Source: Pantoea sp. 18069 (GTDB taxonomy: Bacteria > Pseudomonadota > Gammaproteobacteria > Burkholderiales > Burkholderiaceae_C). Taken from it: DNA of 64,000 nt. Position numbers and translations under genes: made by a program. The notes beneath the pieces are model-generated. The model was not told where the DNA came from, made no database searches, and was given only the letters and a program-made list of their open reading frames with translations. Each line of letters starts with the position of its first letter. Position 1 is the first letter of the stretch. The stretch is taken from assembly GCF_902706035.1 (NCBI RefSeq), contig NZ_CACSJA010000020.1:1-64000 (forward strand), in the 5' to 3' direction. This document shows, piece by piece, positions 16,437-29,187 of this stretch.

Positions 16437-18257
16437 TCAGCGTCCAGCGCGCTTGCGATCGCTTTCCTTCAGGTGGCGCTTGCGCACGCGCACGCTCTTG
16501 GGGGTGATTTCGACCAGTTCGTCGTCCTCGATGAATTCCACCGCGTATTCCAGCGACAGGTCGATCGGGGGCGTGACCTTGATCGCGTCTTCCTTGCCGG
16601 AGACACGGAAGTTGGTCAGCTGCTTGGTACGCGTGGCGTTCACCACCAGGTCGTTGTCACGGCTGTGGATGCCGATGATCATACCTTCGTACACCGGATC
16701 GTTCGCCTTGACGAACATGCGGCCACGGTCGTCGAGCTTGCCCAGGGCGTAGGTGAAGATTTCACCGTCGTCCATGGAGATCAGCACACCGTTCTTGCGG
16801 CCGCCGATGTCACCCTTGTGGGGTTCGTAGCTGTCGAAGATGTTGGCGATCAGGCCCGAACCACGTGTCAGGTTCAGGAATTCGTTGGTGAAGCCGATCA
16901 GGCCACGCGCGGGAATGCGGTACTCGAGGCGAACGCGGCCACGGCCGTCGGACTCCATGTTGACCAGCTCGCCCTTGCGCTCGCCCAGGGCCTGCATCAC
17001 GCCGCCCTGATGGGTTTCTTCGACGTCGGCGGTGACCAGCTCGATAGGCTCGTGCTTTTCACCGTTGATGTCGCGGAACACCACGCGCGGCTTGGACACT
17101 GCCAGCTCGTAGCCTTCGCGGCGCATTTCTTCGAGCAGAATGGTCAGGTGCAGTTCGCCGCGACCCGACACTTCGAAGATGCCGTCTTCGTCGGTTTCCT
17201 TGACGCGCAGGGCCACGTTGGAACGCAGTTCCTTTTGCAGGCGGTCCCAGATCTGGCGGCTGGTCACGAACTTGCCTTCACGACCCGCCAGCGGCGAGTT
17301 GTTCACGCAGAAGTTCATGGTCAAGGTCGGTTCGTCGATCTTGAGCATGGGCATGGGCTGGGGATCCAGCGGATCGGTGATGGTTTCACCAATGCCCAGG
17401 TTTTCGATGCCGTTGACCAGCACGATTTCGCTGGGGCCGGCTTCGGTGACTTGCACGCGATCGATGCCCTGGAACTTCTGGATCTGGTTGATACGACCCT
17501 TGTAGGCCTTGCCTTCGGGGCCGGCCATGATCATGACTTCCTGACCTGCCTTGACGGTGCCCTGGGAGATGCGCGCCACGCCGATACGGCCCACGAAGGT
17601 CGAGTAGTCGAGTGCCGACACCTGCATCTGCAGGGGAGCCGTTGCATCGCCCTGGATCGAAGGCACGTGGTTCAGGATGGTGTTGAACAGGGCCGACATG
17701 TCGGTGCCCCACTGTTCACCAGGAGCGCCTTCTTCGGTCGACGACCAGCCGTTGATGCCCGAGGCGTAGACCACGGGGAAGTCCAGCTGTTCATCGGTGG
17801 CGCCAAGCTTGTCGAACAGGTCGAAAGCGGCGTTGACCACGTAGTCGGGACGCGCACCGGGCTTGTCCACCTTGTTGACCACGACGATGGGGCGCAGGCC
17901 CAGGGCCAGGGCCTTCTTGGTCACGAAACGCGTCTGGGGCATGGGGCCCTCTTGCGCGTCGATCAGCAGCACCACGCCGTCGACCATCGACAGGGCGCGC
18001 TCGACTTCACCGCCGAAGTCGGCGTGACCGGGCGTGTCGAGAATGTTGATGTGGGTGCCTTCCCAGCTGACGGCACAGTTCTTGGCCAGAATGGTAATGC
18101 CGCGCTCGCGCTCGATGGCATTGTTGTCCATGACGGTGTCGACCACCTTTTCATGCTCGGCAAAAGTGCCGGACTGGCGCAGAAGCTGATCGACCATGGT
18201 GGTTTTACCGTGGTCAACGTGCGCAATGATCGCGATGTTGCGGATTTGTGTACTCAT
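16437..18257 (-). CDS. typA: Translational GTPase TypA/BipA
   Basis: A 606-residue ribosome-associated GTPase of the EF-G family, needed for 50S assembly and growth at low temperature or under stress. The P-loop is [15 protein letters not shown], with switch and G motifs [13 protein letters not shown] and [11 protein letters not shown]. Domain II, the EF-G-like domains and the BipA-specific C-terminal domain follow ([20 protein letters not shown]). Full length. Its start overlaps the truB stop by four bases. It is the last gene of the operon before the terminator. Confidence 0.98.
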   Translation of the reverse strand: MSTQIRNIAIIAHVDHGKTTMVDQLLRQSGTFAEHEKVVDTVMDNNAIERERGITILAKNCAVSWEGTHINILDTPGHADFGGEVERALSMVDGVVLLIDAQEGPMPQTRFVTKKALALGLRPIVVVNKVDKPGARPDYVVNAAFDLFDKLGATDEQLDFPVVYASGINGWSSTEEGAPGEQWGTDMSALFNTILNHVPSIQGDATAPLQMQVSALDYSTFVGRIGVARISQGTVKAGQEVMIMAGPEGKAYKGRINQIQKFQGIDRVQVTEAGPSEIVLVNGIENLGIGETITDPLDPQPMPMLKIDEPTLTMNFCVNNSPLAGREGKFVTSRQIWDRLQKELRSNVALRVKETDEDGIFEVSGRGELHLTILLEEMRREGYELAVSKPRVVFRDINGEKHEPIELVTADVEETHQGGVMQALGERKGELVNMESDGRGRVRLEYRIPARGLIGFTNEFLNLTRGSGLIANIFDSYEPHKGDIGGRKNGVLISMDDGEIFTYALGKLDDRGRMFVKANDPVYEGMIIGIHSRDNDLVVNATRTKQLTNFRVSGKEDAIKVTPPIDLSLEYAVEFIEDDELVEITPKSVRVRKRHLKESDRKRAGR

Positions 18258-19246
18258 AAAGTTTCCAAAATGCCGCGGTCTGTTGGGCGCGGCGTGCCTT
18301 CCAAAATTTGTTGAATTTCCAAGGGGCTCAGCAGGCGGTCGGGGATGAGCTCCCCGGCCAGCACATGGCCTACTCCCAATAGAGCGTGTGGCTCTGTTCC
18401 ATAGACGGCCACTGCCGGCGCATCCGGCCAGTCGCCCCGTCGGCGCATGCCCGACAGAAAACGTCCGGCATCGTACTCGGTCAGGGTGACAGGCGTGTGT
18501 TCATGCAGCAACATTTGCGGTGGCTGCACATGCAACAGGCGCTGTTCCTCGTCCATGGCTTCGAGCGCTTCGAGCGTGACGCAGCCCGCGAGCCCCAGTC
18601 CGCCCGTGTCGGTGCGGCGCAGGAAACGAAGGTGCGCACCACAGCCCAGGGCCTCGCCCACATCCTCACCCAGGGTGCGGATATAGGTGCCTTTGCTGCA
18701 GGTCACGACCAGCTTGACGGCCGCAAAGCCGTCCGCGTCTTCGCACAGGCTCACGTCGAGCGCGTGGATAGTGACCGCACGCGCGGGGCGTTCGATCTCT
18801 ATGCCTTCGCGCGCGTATTCGTAGAGCGCCTTGCCGTCCTTCTTCAGGGCGCTGTGCATGGGCGGGACCTGCGAAATCGGCCCGGAAAACTGACTGGCCA
18901 CGGCCTGCAGTCGTTCGGGCGTGAGGGCCGCGAGGTCCACGGGCCGCTCGCGCACGATCTCGCCTTCCGCATCCGCGGTCGTCGTGGTCGTGCCCAGGCG
19001 GGCAATGGCGATATAGGTCTTGGCCGCTTCAAGCTGCAGCTGGCTGAACTTGGTGGCAGCACCAAAGCACAGCGGCAGAACGCCGCTGGCCAAGGGATCC
19101 AGGGTGCCGGTATGACCGGCTTTTTCCGCGCGCAACAACCACTTCACTTTCTGCAAAGCGTCATTGCTGGAAAACCCCAGCGGTTTGTCGAGCAGCAACA
19201 CCCCATGCACAGGGCGCCGCTGCACCCGTGTGCGAGGCGCGTTCAT
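18254..19246 (-). CDS. truB: tRNA pseudouridine(55) synthase TruB
   Basis: A 330-residue enzyme forming pseudouridine 55 in the T-loop of tRNAs. The catalytic aspartate lies in AGHTGTLDPLASGVLPLC; KTYIAIARLGTTTTTADAEG and SKGTYIRTLGEDVGEALG are further family motifs. The start at 19246 lies two bases after the rbfA stop codon, and the end overlaps typA. It belongs to the conserved infB-rbfA-truB block. Confidence 0.98.
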   Translation of the reverse strand: MNAPRTRVQRRPVHGVLLLDKPLGFSSNDALQKVKWLLRAEKAGHTGTLDPLASGVLPLCFGAATKFSQLQLEAAKTYIAIARLGTTTTTADAEGEIVRERPVDLAALTPERLQAVASQFSGPISQVPPMHSALKKDGKALYEYAREGIEIERPARAVTIHALDVSLCEDADGFAAVKLVVTCSKGTYIRTLGEDVGEALGCGAHLRFLRRTDTGGLGLAGCVTLEALEAMDEEQRLLHVQPPQMLLHEHTPVTLTEYDAGRFLSGMRRRGDWPDAPAVAVYGTEPHALLGVGHVLAGELIPDRLLSPLEIQQILEGTPRPTDRGILETL

Positions 19247-19248
19247 GC

Positions 19249-19620
19249 TCAGTCTTCTTTCGCGCGCGAAGAAACTGCCTTGGCGATCAAGGCGTTCATG
19301 TCCGAAGCGCGCTCCGTCGTACGGTCGTAGACGAAGTGCAGCGTGGGCACGGTGTGGATATGCAGGCGCTTGAACAGGCCGGCGCGCAGGAAGCCCGCGG
19401 CCTGGTTCAGACCTTCGAGCGTCTGATCGGGATCCCCCGTGAGGATGCTGAAGAACACCTTGGCGTGTGCATAGTCAGGAGTGACCTCCACCCCTTGCAG
19501 GGTGATCATGCCCACGCGCGGGTCCTTCAGTTCCCGGGCGATCAGCTCCGACAGATCACGCTGGATCTGGTCGGAGACTTTGAAGCTGCGATTGGGCGCA
19601 GCGCGTTTCTTGGCAGCCAT
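19249..19620 (-). CDS. rbfA: 30S ribosome-binding factor RbfA
   Basis: A 123-residue KH-type protein required for late maturation of the 30S subunit and processing of 16S rRNA. The sequence [20 protein letters not shown] and [21 protein letters not shown] matches the family. It lies three bases after the infB stop and just before truB, so it is transcribed and probably translated with them. Confidence 0.97.
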   Translation of the reverse strand: MAAKKRAAPNRSFKVSDQIQRDLSELIARELKDPRVGMITLQGVEVTPDYAHAKVFFSILTGDPDQTLEGLNQAAGFLRAGLFKRLHIHTVPTLHFVYDRTTERASDMNALIAKAVSSRAKED

Positions 19621-19623
19621 GGA

Positions 19624-22488
<2,865 letters not shown>

Positions 22489-22511
22489 ATTCGGTTCGTT
22501 CCTCCCTGACC

Positions 22512-23996
22512 TTACTCTTGCCCAGTGAACCAGTGTTCACGTGCCTTCATGATCAAAGCTTTCGCTTCGTCGGCAGACTGCCCGGTCAGTTCGGTCAGTT
22601 CGTCAATGGCCAAATCGGCCAAGTCATCCCGCGTATGCACGCCACCGTCGGCCAACTTGGCCACCAGCTCAGGCGTCAACCCCTCGAGGTCGCGCAGATC
22701 CTGCGAAACCGTGTCGACATTTTCCTCGCGTGCGATTTCCATCGTGAGCAAGGCGTCCTTGGCGCGCGCCCGCAGCTCGTTCACGGTGTCTTCGTCGAAG
22801 CTTTCGATTTCCAGCATTTCCTGCAGCGGCACATAGGCCACTTCTTCCAGGCTGGCGAAACCTTCTTCGATCAGGATGTCGGCGATTTCCTCGTCGACAT
22901 CCAGGTTCTCCATGAACAGGCGACGTGCGGTATCCGTCTCGTCGGCCTGTTTTTGCGCAGACTCGGCTGCGTCCATGATGTTGATTTTCCAACCGGTGAG
23001 GTCGGAGGCCAGACGTACGTTCTGGCCGCCGCGGCCGATGGCGATGGCGAGGTTTTCCTCGTCAACCACCACGTCCATGGCATGTTTTTCTTCGTCGACC
23101 ACGATGGACGACACGTTCGCGGGCGCCAGCGCACCGATCACGAACTGCGCCGGGTCTTCGGACCACAGCACGATGTCGACGCGCTCGCCGGCCAACTCAT
23201 TGGTCACGGCATTGACGCGGGTGCCACGCACGCCGACGCAGGTCCCGATAGGGTCCACGCGCTTGTCATGCGAGATCACGGCGATTTTCGCACGGCTGCC
23301 GGGATCGCGTGCGCAGCTCTTGATTTCCAGCAGGCCCTGTTCGATTTCGGGCACTTCATTGCGGAACAGCTCCACCATGAATTCAGGCGCCGAACGCGAC
23401 AAGATGATGGGAGCGCCGCGCAGCGTCAGGTCCACTTCCATGATCATGGCGCGCACGCGGTCGCCGTTGCGCAGGTTTTCCTTGGGGATCATTTCGCTGC
23501 GGCGCAGGCGTCCTTCGACGCGTCCGCCTTCGACGATGATGTCGCCCTTGTCCATGCGCTTGACGGTGCCGGTGAAGATCTTTTCGCCGCGCGCCATGAA
23601 GTCGTTGAGCAGCATTTCGCGCTCGGCGTCACGGATCTTCTGCAGGATCACCTGCTTGGCAGCCATGGCACCGATGCGGCCGATGGGCACCGACTCGACT
23701 TCTTCTTCGATGTGCTCACCGACTTCGATGTCCGCGACGCGGTCTTGCGCATCCATCAGCATTTCTTCGGCTTCGGGGTTTTGCAGACCGGCGTCGTCAG
23801 GCACGACCAGCCAGCGACGGAAGGTGTCGTAATCACCGCTATCACGGTCGATGGCCACGCGGATATCCACTTCGCCCTGGTACAGCTTCTTCGTGGCCTG
23901 GGCCAGAGCCAATTCCACGGCACCAAAGACCACATCGCGCTCCACGTTCTTCTCGCGCGAAATGGCCTCTACCAACATCAACAATTCGCGATTCAT
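22512..23996 (-). CDS. nusA: Transcription termination/antitermination factor NusA
   Basis: A 494-residue RNA polymerase-binding factor. Domains run in order: N-terminal polymerase-binding domain ([19 protein letters not shown]), S1 domain ([18 protein letters not shown]), two KH domains ([22 protein letters not shown] and [12 protein letters not shown]) and two acidic C-terminal repeats (after about residue 360). It precedes infB by 23 bp. The 150 bp between rimP and nusA contain the palindromic repeat at 24058. Confidence 0.98.
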   Translation of the reverse strand: MNRELLMLVEAISREKNVERDVVFGAVELALAQATKKLYQGEVDIRVAIDRDSGDYDTFRRWLVVPDDAGLQNPEAEEMLMDAQDRVADIEVGEHIEEEVESVPIGRIGAMAAKQVILQKIRDAEREMLLNDFMARGEKIFTGTVKRMDKGDIIVEGGRVEGRLRRSEMIPKENLRNGDRVRAMIMEVDLTLRGAPIILSRSAPEFMVELFRNEVPEIEQGLLEIKSCARDPGSRAKIAVISHDKRVDPIGTCVGVRGTRVNAVTNELAGERVDIVLWSEDPAQFVIGALAPANVSSIVVDEEKHAMDVVVDEENLAIAIGRGGQNVRLASDLTGWKINIMDAAESAQKQADETDTARRLFMENLDVDEEIADILIEEGFASLEEVAYVPLQEMLEIESFDEDTVNELRARAKDALLTMEIAREENVDTVSQDLRDLEGLTPELVAKLADGGVHTRDDLADLAIDELTELTGQSADEAKALIMKAREHWFTGQE

Positions 23997-24057
23997 GCGA
24001 TGACTCTCCTATTTCAATCACTCCGAAGGGGCACCACCCTGGTGCATCCGCCTGGAA

Positions 24058-24112
24058 CGGTTAACACAACACCGCAAACCTGCAAATTGCCAGATTGTGT
24101 TAACCGCTCTCA
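24058..24112. repeat. TAACAC-type inverted repeat, short copy A
   Basis: Perfect 12-bp inverted ends CGGTTAACACAA/TTGTGTTAACCG (24058-24069 and 24095-24106) enclose 25 bases. Its right 41 bases align to the copy at 32545 with about 78 percent identity by eye (shared ACCGCAAA, TTGC, GTGTTA and CCGCTCTC). The left core of the long copies is missing, so it looks like an internally deleted member. It lies inside the rimP-nusA gap. Confidence 0.7.
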
Positions 24113-24145
24113 GCCCCGTACTTATTTGACCTGCAGTGGCACCGC

Positions 24146-24727
24146 TCATGAAGCGGCTTTATTGGCCCTGCCCTTGAAATCCACCAGCGGCGCAAGGCGT
24201 GCCTCGCGCAGCTCATCGAGTGCGAATCCCAATGCCTGCAAAGGCGCGGGCACACGTTTCTTGCTCACGCGCTGACCCGGCTTGACTGCCGGCTCATCGC
24301 TCCAGACGATTTGCCAGCCACCGGTCTCGCTGCGCTCGAGCGTGCCCCGGAATTTCTTGCGATTGGCGCTGACCTGACCGGCCGCCGCGGCGCCCATGGG
24401 CTCCTTGAGCGTCAGGTCGATCACTTCGCCTTCGAAGCGCACGAAATCCTGCTCGTGGCGCAAGGGCCGGTCGATGCCAGGCGACGAGACTTCCAGGCGC
24501 TTGTATTCCGCACCGTCCACCTCGAGCGCAAACTGCAACTGGCGCGTGACTTTTTCACAGTCTTCGACCGTGATGTACTGCTCCGGCAATGCCTGCGTTT
24601 CGGGCGTCGGCGGCTGCCAGGGCAAATCGATGGTGACGCGCAGCAATCCTCCTGCGGAGCGCTCGATCTCCACCAAGTCATAACCCAGGCCTGCGACTGT
24701 TTGTTCAACGATTTGCTGTAGTGCCAC
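24146..24727 (-). CDS. rimP: Ribosome maturation factor RimP
   Basis: A 193-residue protein needed for 30S subunit maturation. The two-domain family signature is present: GLGYDLVEIERSAGGLLRVT, YITVEDCEKVTRQL, LEVSSPGIDRPLRHEQDFVR and GEVIDLTLKEP. It is the first gene of the rimP-nusA-infB operon. The start at 24727 (MALQQIVEQTVAGLGY) matches the family N-terminus. The C-terminal 35 residues are a basic extension usual in Burkholderiales. Confidence 0.97.
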   Translation of the reverse strand: MALQQIVEQTVAGLGYDLVEIERSAGGLLRVTIDLPWQPPTPETQALPEQYITVEDCEKVTRQLQFALEVDGAEYKRLEVSSPGIDRPLRHEQDFVRFEGEVIDLTLKEPMGAAAAGQVSANRKKFRGTLERSETGGWQIVWSDEPAVKPGQRVSKKRVPAPLQALGFALDELREARLAPLVDFKGRANKAAS

Positions 24728-24822
24728 GTGTATTCAATTCCATCTCTGCAAATACAAAAAACCCGATAACCCCCGGAAAACCCATCCGACAGCTTCGAGC
24801 TCCAAATGCAACCGACCAAAAA

Positions 24823-24849
24823 AAACGGGCGGTATGTACCCGCCCGTTT
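24823..24849 (-). terminator. Intrinsic terminator behind the thioredoxin-like gene
   Basis: A perfect stem AAACGGGCGG/CCGCCCGTTT (24823-24832 and 24840-24849), seven-base loop, continues on the minus strand into a run of eight T residues. It separates the thioredoxin-like gene from the rimP operon, whose promoter must lie between here and 24727. Confidence 0.85.
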
Positions 24850-24925
24850 GGTCGTGAGTCCTATATTGTACCCGCAAACCATTGTCAGGGCTCGCAAACG
24901 GCACCCAAACGCTGTCTGCGCCGAC

Positions 24926-25300
24926 TCAGGCCAGACGCGCCGCAAGAATGCGATCGCGCAAGGCCTGCGCCTCCATAGATACTGCCCCGGGCGCCGGCCC
25001 GGTGCGCTGCAACGATACCAGAAGACGCGACAGAACCGGTAACTGCGGCAGCAGCGGTCCCAGAAAACGTGCGTGCTGCCAGTCGGAAATCAAGAGGCAG
25101 GGAAAGGTCTCGATATCGAGATCGCCGGCGACATCTTCACGGTCTTCGATGTCGAGCCAGACGAAACGCGCTTGCGGGTGGCTGGCTGCGAGGTCTTCAA
25201 AACCCTGACGATACTGCTGGCATACGCCGCACCACTGCGCGCACAGACACACCACCAGCCAATCCCAATGCTGCACGCCCTTGCGGGGCTCAATCTCCAT
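24926..25300 (-). CDS. Thioredoxin-family protein
   Basis: A 124-residue cytosolic thioredoxin-fold protein. The active site is VVCLCAQWCGVCQQY: a CGVC redox pair in place of the CGPC of true thioredoxin. The remaining fold is visible in ARFVWLDIEDREDVAGDLDI and the cis-proline motif ETFPCLLI. No signal peptide, so it is probably a cytosolic thiol reductase of unknown partner. It lies downstream of the cytochrome genes by 15 bp on the same strand, which hints at co-transcription and perhaps a role in haem-cysteine handling (inference). Confidence 0.82.
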   Translation of the reverse strand: MEIEPRKGVQHWDWLVVCLCAQWCGVCQQYRQGFEDLAASHPQARFVWLDIEDREDVAGDLDIETFPCLLISDWQHARFLGPLLPQLPVLSRLLVSLQRTGPAPGAVSMEAQALRDRILAARLA

Positions 25301-25315
25301 GCCGACTCCTTCATC

Positions 25316-26590
25316 TCACTGCCGCCGCTTCTCGCGTGCCCGATAAACCTCGATGGTACCAACCGCTGGCGCCATATTGCCCCAGGATTGTCGGACAAAG
25401 GAAGACACGGCGGCGATCTGGGCGTCGCTCAATTGATGGGAAAACGGGGGCATTCCATGCGGCCGCGGATTGCCCTGCGTGGCCGGCGGATACCCGCCCT
25501 GCAGCACCATGCGCACCACATTGCTGCCGTCAGGCAGGTTCACCGCACGGTTGCCGGCCAGCGCGATGAAGGCGCCGGGCCGGCCTTCGCCCTGCTCGCC
25601 ATGGCATTGCGCGCAGTGCTGGGTGTAGACCTTGGCGCCGAGCCGGGCGTCGCCGGCCCGGGCGACCGGCCCGGCCGGTGCCCGGGGTGCGGGCAAGGTC
25701 TGCAGATAGGCGGCCATTGCCTGCAAGTCGTCGGTCGACAGATATTGGGTGCTTCTAAACACCACTTCGGCCATGGGCCCGCTCGCGGACGCCGTGGACG
25801 ATACCCCGGTCCGCAGCAGGCGCACCAGGTCCTGCGCCTCCCCCAGCCCGCCGCCCAGCGCCGGTGCGTACCAATCCTGCAGCGCCATCATGCCGCCGCG
25901 CAGCAGGCCCTCCTCGACCGAAGCACCCCAGCTGTTGCGTGCCGAATGGCAGGCCGCGCAGTGGCCCAGGCCCTGCACCAGGTACGCCCCCCGGTTCCAC
26001 TCGGCCGGCGCATCGGCGCGCGGCTGCCATTCGCCCGCGCGGAAATACCGCGCGCGCCAGACGGCCAGCGCCGCCTGGGTATTGAACGGAAACGTGAGCT
26101 GATGCGGCTTCGCGGGCGCATGCACAGGCGCGAGGCTTTGCAGATAGGCGAACAGCGCGTCGGCGTCTTCGCGCAGCACGCGCGTGTACTGCGGATAGGG
26201 AAAGGCCGGGTACAGCAGCCGGCCGTCCTGCGAACGGCCATGGTGCAGCGCGCGCCAGAATGCATCGGGCGTCCAGCGGCCCAGACCGGTGTCCGGGTCG
26301 GGCGTCAGGTTGGACGCATGGATCACGCCGAAAGGCGTTTGCATCGCCCGCCCGCCCGCATATTCCTTGCCGCCCTGTGCCGTGTGGCAGCCCATGCAGT
26401 TGCCCGCGCGCGCCAGATAGGCGCCTTTTTCGAGCATGGCAGCCGAAGCCGGCGCGCCGACCTCGCCCGGGGCGCGGAACAATTGCGGCGAAGAAGCTTC
26501 GCCGCGCAGGTTGAGCCAGGCGATGCCGGCCGCCCCCGCCAGCAGCAACCCCGCCAGCGCCAGCAGCCATCGCGTTGATGATTTACGCAT
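25316..26590 (-). CDS. Three-haem c-type cytochrome
   Basis: A 424-residue exported cytochrome with three CxxCH haem sites: CMGCH, CAACH and CAQCH. The N-terminal hydrophobic segment (WLLALAGLLLAGAAGIAWL) is a signal or membrane anchor. The three-domain layout resembles the cytochrome subunits of membrane-bound alcohol, aldehyde and gluconate dehydrogenases. I chose the ATG at 26590 (MRKSSTRW), which overlaps the stop of the preceding cytochrome gene. No dehydrogenase gene is adjacent, so the electron donor is unknown. Confidence 0.87.
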   Translation of the reverse strand: MRKSSTRWLLALAGLLLAGAAGIAWLNLRGEASSPQLFRAPGEVGAPASAAMLEKGAYLARAGNCMGCHTAQGGKEYAGGRAMQTPFGVIHASNLTPDPDTGLGRWTPDAFWRALHHGRSQDGRLLYPAFPYPQYTRVLREDADALFAYLQSLAPVHAPAKPHQLTFPFNTQAALAVWRARYFRAGEWQPRADAPAEWNRGAYLVQGLGHCAACHSARNSWGASVEEGLLRGGMMALQDWYAPALGGGLGEAQDLVRLLRTGVSSTASASGPMAEVVFRSTQYLSTDDLQAMAAYLQTLPAPRAPAGPVARAGDARLGAKVYTQHCAQCHGEQGEGRPGAFIALAGNRAVNLPDGSNVVRMVLQGGYPPATQGNPRPHGMPPFSHQLSDAQIAAVSSFVRQSWGNMAPAVGTIEVYRAREKRRQ

Positions 26591-27369
26591 TACCGGCCCT
26601 CCTGGCGTGCGGTGTTGCCGGCGTCCATTCCCGCACAGGCCATGGGCGCGGGCCGGGGCAGCTGCGCCAGCGGCTTGCCGCCCTGGGGCACGGTCTGCGC
26701 GGCCAGCCAGGCCGACACCGCCGCCACTTCCGGCCCCGAGAGCTGGCGCGCGATCAGGGCCATGCAATCGGGCGCCTGCGCATGGCGCTGGCCGGTCTGC
26801 CAGGCGCCGAGCTGGCTGTTGAGATAGTCGCGCGACAGGCCCAGCAGGCCGGGCACCGCGGGCAGCACGCCGGTCATCGCCGCGCCATGGCAGGCGATGC
26901 ACGCGGGCAGGCCGCGCGCTGCGTCGCCCTGCATGACCAGCGCCTGACCCCGGGCCAGCACCTGGGGCGCCGCCTGCGGCCTGAGCGGCGGCGGATACGG
27001 CACTTCACGCCGCGCAAAGTAATCTGCCATTTCGCGCAGATAGTCGTCGGTCAGATTGGCAAGCAGATAGGACATCTGCGTGTGGCTGCGCCGGCCGTCG
27101 CGAAAATTGAGCATCTGCCGGAACAGGTAGTCAGCGGGCTTGCCCGCGAGCCGCGGGAAATAGCCTTCGGGGCTGGCCCGCCCCTGGTCGCCATGGCAGG
27201 CACTGCAGGCCTTGACGCGCCAGGCCATCGAATCGACGTGGGCCTCCTGATCCTGCGCCTTCGCCCCGAGCGCCAGCGTGCCGCTCAGCGCCGCGGCAAG
27301 AAGCGCATGGCGGGCGCCGAAAGAACCACGGCGCCCCACACGCCTGCCTGCCCACTTCAAACCAGCCAT
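26590..27369 (-). CDS. Two-haem cytochrome c4-like protein
   Basis: A 259-residue periplasmic protein with two CxxCH sites, KACSACHGDQG and PACIACHGAAM, in two cytochrome c553/c4-type domains. A signal sequence is visible (ALLAAALSGTLALGAKA). Methionine ligands are likely in each half but cannot be assigned surely. The ATG at 27369 has AGGTGA upstream; an ATG at 27399 lacks such a site. It forms an overlapping pair with the three-haem cytochrome, and probably passes electrons between it and a terminal oxidase (inference). Confidence 0.85.
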   Translation of the reverse strand: MAGLKWAGRRVGRRGSFGARHALLAAALSGTLALGAKAQDQEAHVDSMAWRVKACSACHGDQGRASPEGYFPRLAGKPADYLFRQMLNFRDGRRSHTQMSYLLANLTDDYLREMADYFARREVPYPPPLRPQAAPQVLARGQALVMQGDAARGLPACIACHGAAMTGVLPAVPGLLGLSRDYLNSQLGAWQTGQRHAQAPDCMALIARQLSGPEVAAVSAWLAAQTVPQGGKPLAQLPRPAPMACAGMDAGNTARQEGR

Positions 27370-27603
27370 GGAACGCTCACCTGTCGTGCTTCGAGGCATC
27401 CGAATCTACGGCCTTGCCCGCAGTCGGGGTAGAGGGACAACCAGAGGCCATGGCCGGCATGCGTCCGGGCCTATCCTCCTTCGCAGCCGACAGTGCATGC
27501 CAGCGCCCGCCTACAAGCGGCGGCGAATGCTCTGGTACATTGGCTTCAGTCCCTCAACCATGGGCATCCGCAGCCAGTTGCGGCGGCCTTTCGGGAGTCG
27601 CTC

Positions 27604-28191
27604 ATGTCCGCTGCAGGCCTTCTCCGAACCGGCACCCCGCCGCACCACTGGTTGTTTGCGATGCTGTGCGGCCTGGTGTTCGCCTGTGGCTTGAGTGCCC
27701 ATACGCACCCCGTGCCCCGGGACATCGCGGTGATCCAGAATTTCGACGCCGCGCGCTATGCGGGCCCGTGGTTCGTGCTGGCGCGCATCGACCATCCCGC
27801 GGAGCAAGGCCTGATACAGACCGGCGTGTACTACCGCAGCAACGGCGACGGCTCGCTGGCCATGGTGCAGCGCGGCCTTGATCCCGCGCGCAAGCAGTGG
27901 ACCAAGCGCGAGAGCCTGGCCCAGCCCGTGGGCGCGGCCCACCAGGGCGCGCTCAAGGTCTCGACCCAGGGCGCCATTTCCAGCGATTACAACGTGGTGG
28001 CGCTCGACACCGACTACCGCTGGGCGCTGGTGCTTGGCGCAAACACCGACCGCGCCTGGGTGCTGTCGCGCACTCCGAGCCTGCGCCCCGAGGACCGAAG
28101 CGGCCTGCTGCAACAGGCGCGCGCCGCCGGCGTCAACACCGAACAGCTGCTCTGGGTTCCGCAGGAACGCCAGGGAGCCCCCTTGCTGTAG
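27604..28191 (+). CDS. Lipocalin (Blc-like), copy 1
   Basis: A 195-residue lipocalin of the bacterial Blc family, which binds lipids or other hydrophobic molecules at the outer membrane. The N-terminal hydrophobic stretch HWLFAMLCGLVFACG could be a lipoprotein signal with Cys at the end, although Phe at -2 is unusual. The barrel has ARYAGPWFVLARIDH (the GxW motif), SSDYNVVALDTDYRWAL and AWVLSRTPSL. It lies 21 bp before cbpA on the same strand. A paralogue is at 31898. Confidence 0.88.
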   Translation: MSAAGLLRTGTPPHHWLFAMLCGLVFACGLSAHTHPVPRDIAVIQNFDAARYAGPWFVLARIDHPAEQGLIQTGVYYRSNGDGSLAMVQRGLDPARKQWTKRESLAQPVGAAHQGALKVSTQGAISSDYNVVALDTDYRWALVLGANTDRAWVLSRTPSLRPEDRSGLLQQARAAGVNTEQLLWVPQERQGAPLL

Positions 28192-28212
28192 CCTGCACCG
28201 GAGTACCCCTGA

Positions 28213-29166
28213 ATGGATTACAAGGACTATTACAAGATCCTCGGCGTCGATCCCGCCGCGAGCGCGCAGGACATCAAGAAAGCCTACCGGCGCCTCGCGC
28301 GCAAGCACCATCCCGACCTGAGCAAGGACACGCAGTCCTCAGCCCGCATGGCCGAGCTCAACGAAGCCAACACCGTGCTGTCCGACCCCGAAAAACGCGC
28401 GGCCTATGACCAGCTCGGTGCGCAGAGGGCCGCAGGCCATGAGGCGCACGACGGCTTCAGGCCGCCGCCGCACTGGGACGAGGAGCATGCGTTCCACCCG
28501 AACGGCGGCACGGACAGCGAAGCCTACAGCGACTTCTTCGACCAGTTGTTCGGCCGCAGCGCCTACGCCCGGCAAACCCATGCGCGCGGCCAGACGCCAC
28601 CCGACCGCAAGGGACGCGACCACCACGCGGTCATAGAGCTGGACCTCGAAGACAGCTACCGCGGCACCGAGCGCTCACTGCAGGTGCGCAGCGCCACGCT
28701 CGATGCGCAGGGCCAGCCGCACGAAAGAACCCGAGAGTTGCAGGTCACCATCCCCAAGGGCGTCAAGGAAGGTCAGCTGATACGCCTGGCCGGCCATGGC
28801 AGCCCGGGCCTGGGGCATGGAACGGCCGGCGACCTGCTGCTCGAAGTGCGCTTTCGCCCCGACCCACGCTGGTATGCCAAGGACAAGGACGTCTACCAGC
28901 ATGTGGCCATCGCGCCCTGGGAAGCCGCCCTGGGCGGGCCGCTCGAAGTGCGCACGCTCGCCGGCACCCTCGAGGTCAATGTGCCCGCGGGCTGGAAAAA
29001 AGGCCGCCAGTTGCGCCTGCGCGGCAAGGGCCTGCCGGCCAACCCGCCCGGGGACATGTATCTGCTGCTGGAAATCGCGCTGCCGCCGGCCAGCGACGAA
29101 GCCAGCCGCAAGGCCTACGAGGCGTTCTCGCAGGCCTTCCCGAGCTTCAATGCGCGCAATGCCTGA
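28213..29166 (+). CDS. cbpA: Curved DNA-binding protein A, DnaJ-class co-chaperone
   Basis: A 317-residue type II J-domain protein. The J domain covers residues 1-70 (YKDYYKILGVDPAASAQDIK, with HPD in RKHHPDLSK). A Gly/Phe-poor linker follows, and then two DnaJ C-terminal beta domains (about residues 140-310, with IPKGVKEGQLIRLAGHG and LRGKGLPA) without a zinc-finger domain. CbpA works with DnaK and binds curved DNA in starved E. coli. The next gene is its modulator cbpM, 21 bp downstream. Confidence 0.95.
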   Translation: MDYKDYYKILGVDPAASAQDIKKAYRRLARKHHPDLSKDTQSSARMAELNEANTVLSDPEKRAAYDQLGAQRAAGHEAHDGFRPPPHWDEEHAFHPNGGTDSEAYSDFFDQLFGRSAYARQTHARGQTPPDRKGRDHHAVIELDLEDSYRGTERSLQVRSATLDAQGQPHERTRELQVTIPKGVKEGQLIRLAGHGSPGLGHGTAGDLLLEVRFRPDPRWYAKDKDVYQHVAIAPWEAALGGPLEVRTLAGTLEVNVPAGWKKGRQLRLRGKGLPANPPGDMYLLLEIALPPASDEASRKAYEAFSQAFPSFNARNA

Positions 29167-29187
29167 ACTTGCCATGAGGAACACGCC

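Noticed and set aside
15975..18314. A 779-residue open frame on the plus strand, antisense to typA
   Set aside because: Antisense to a conserved core gene, with no recognisable domain. The same holds for the long frames at 22518-24275, 40599-42338, 54471-55925, 58950-61472 and 61216-63117.
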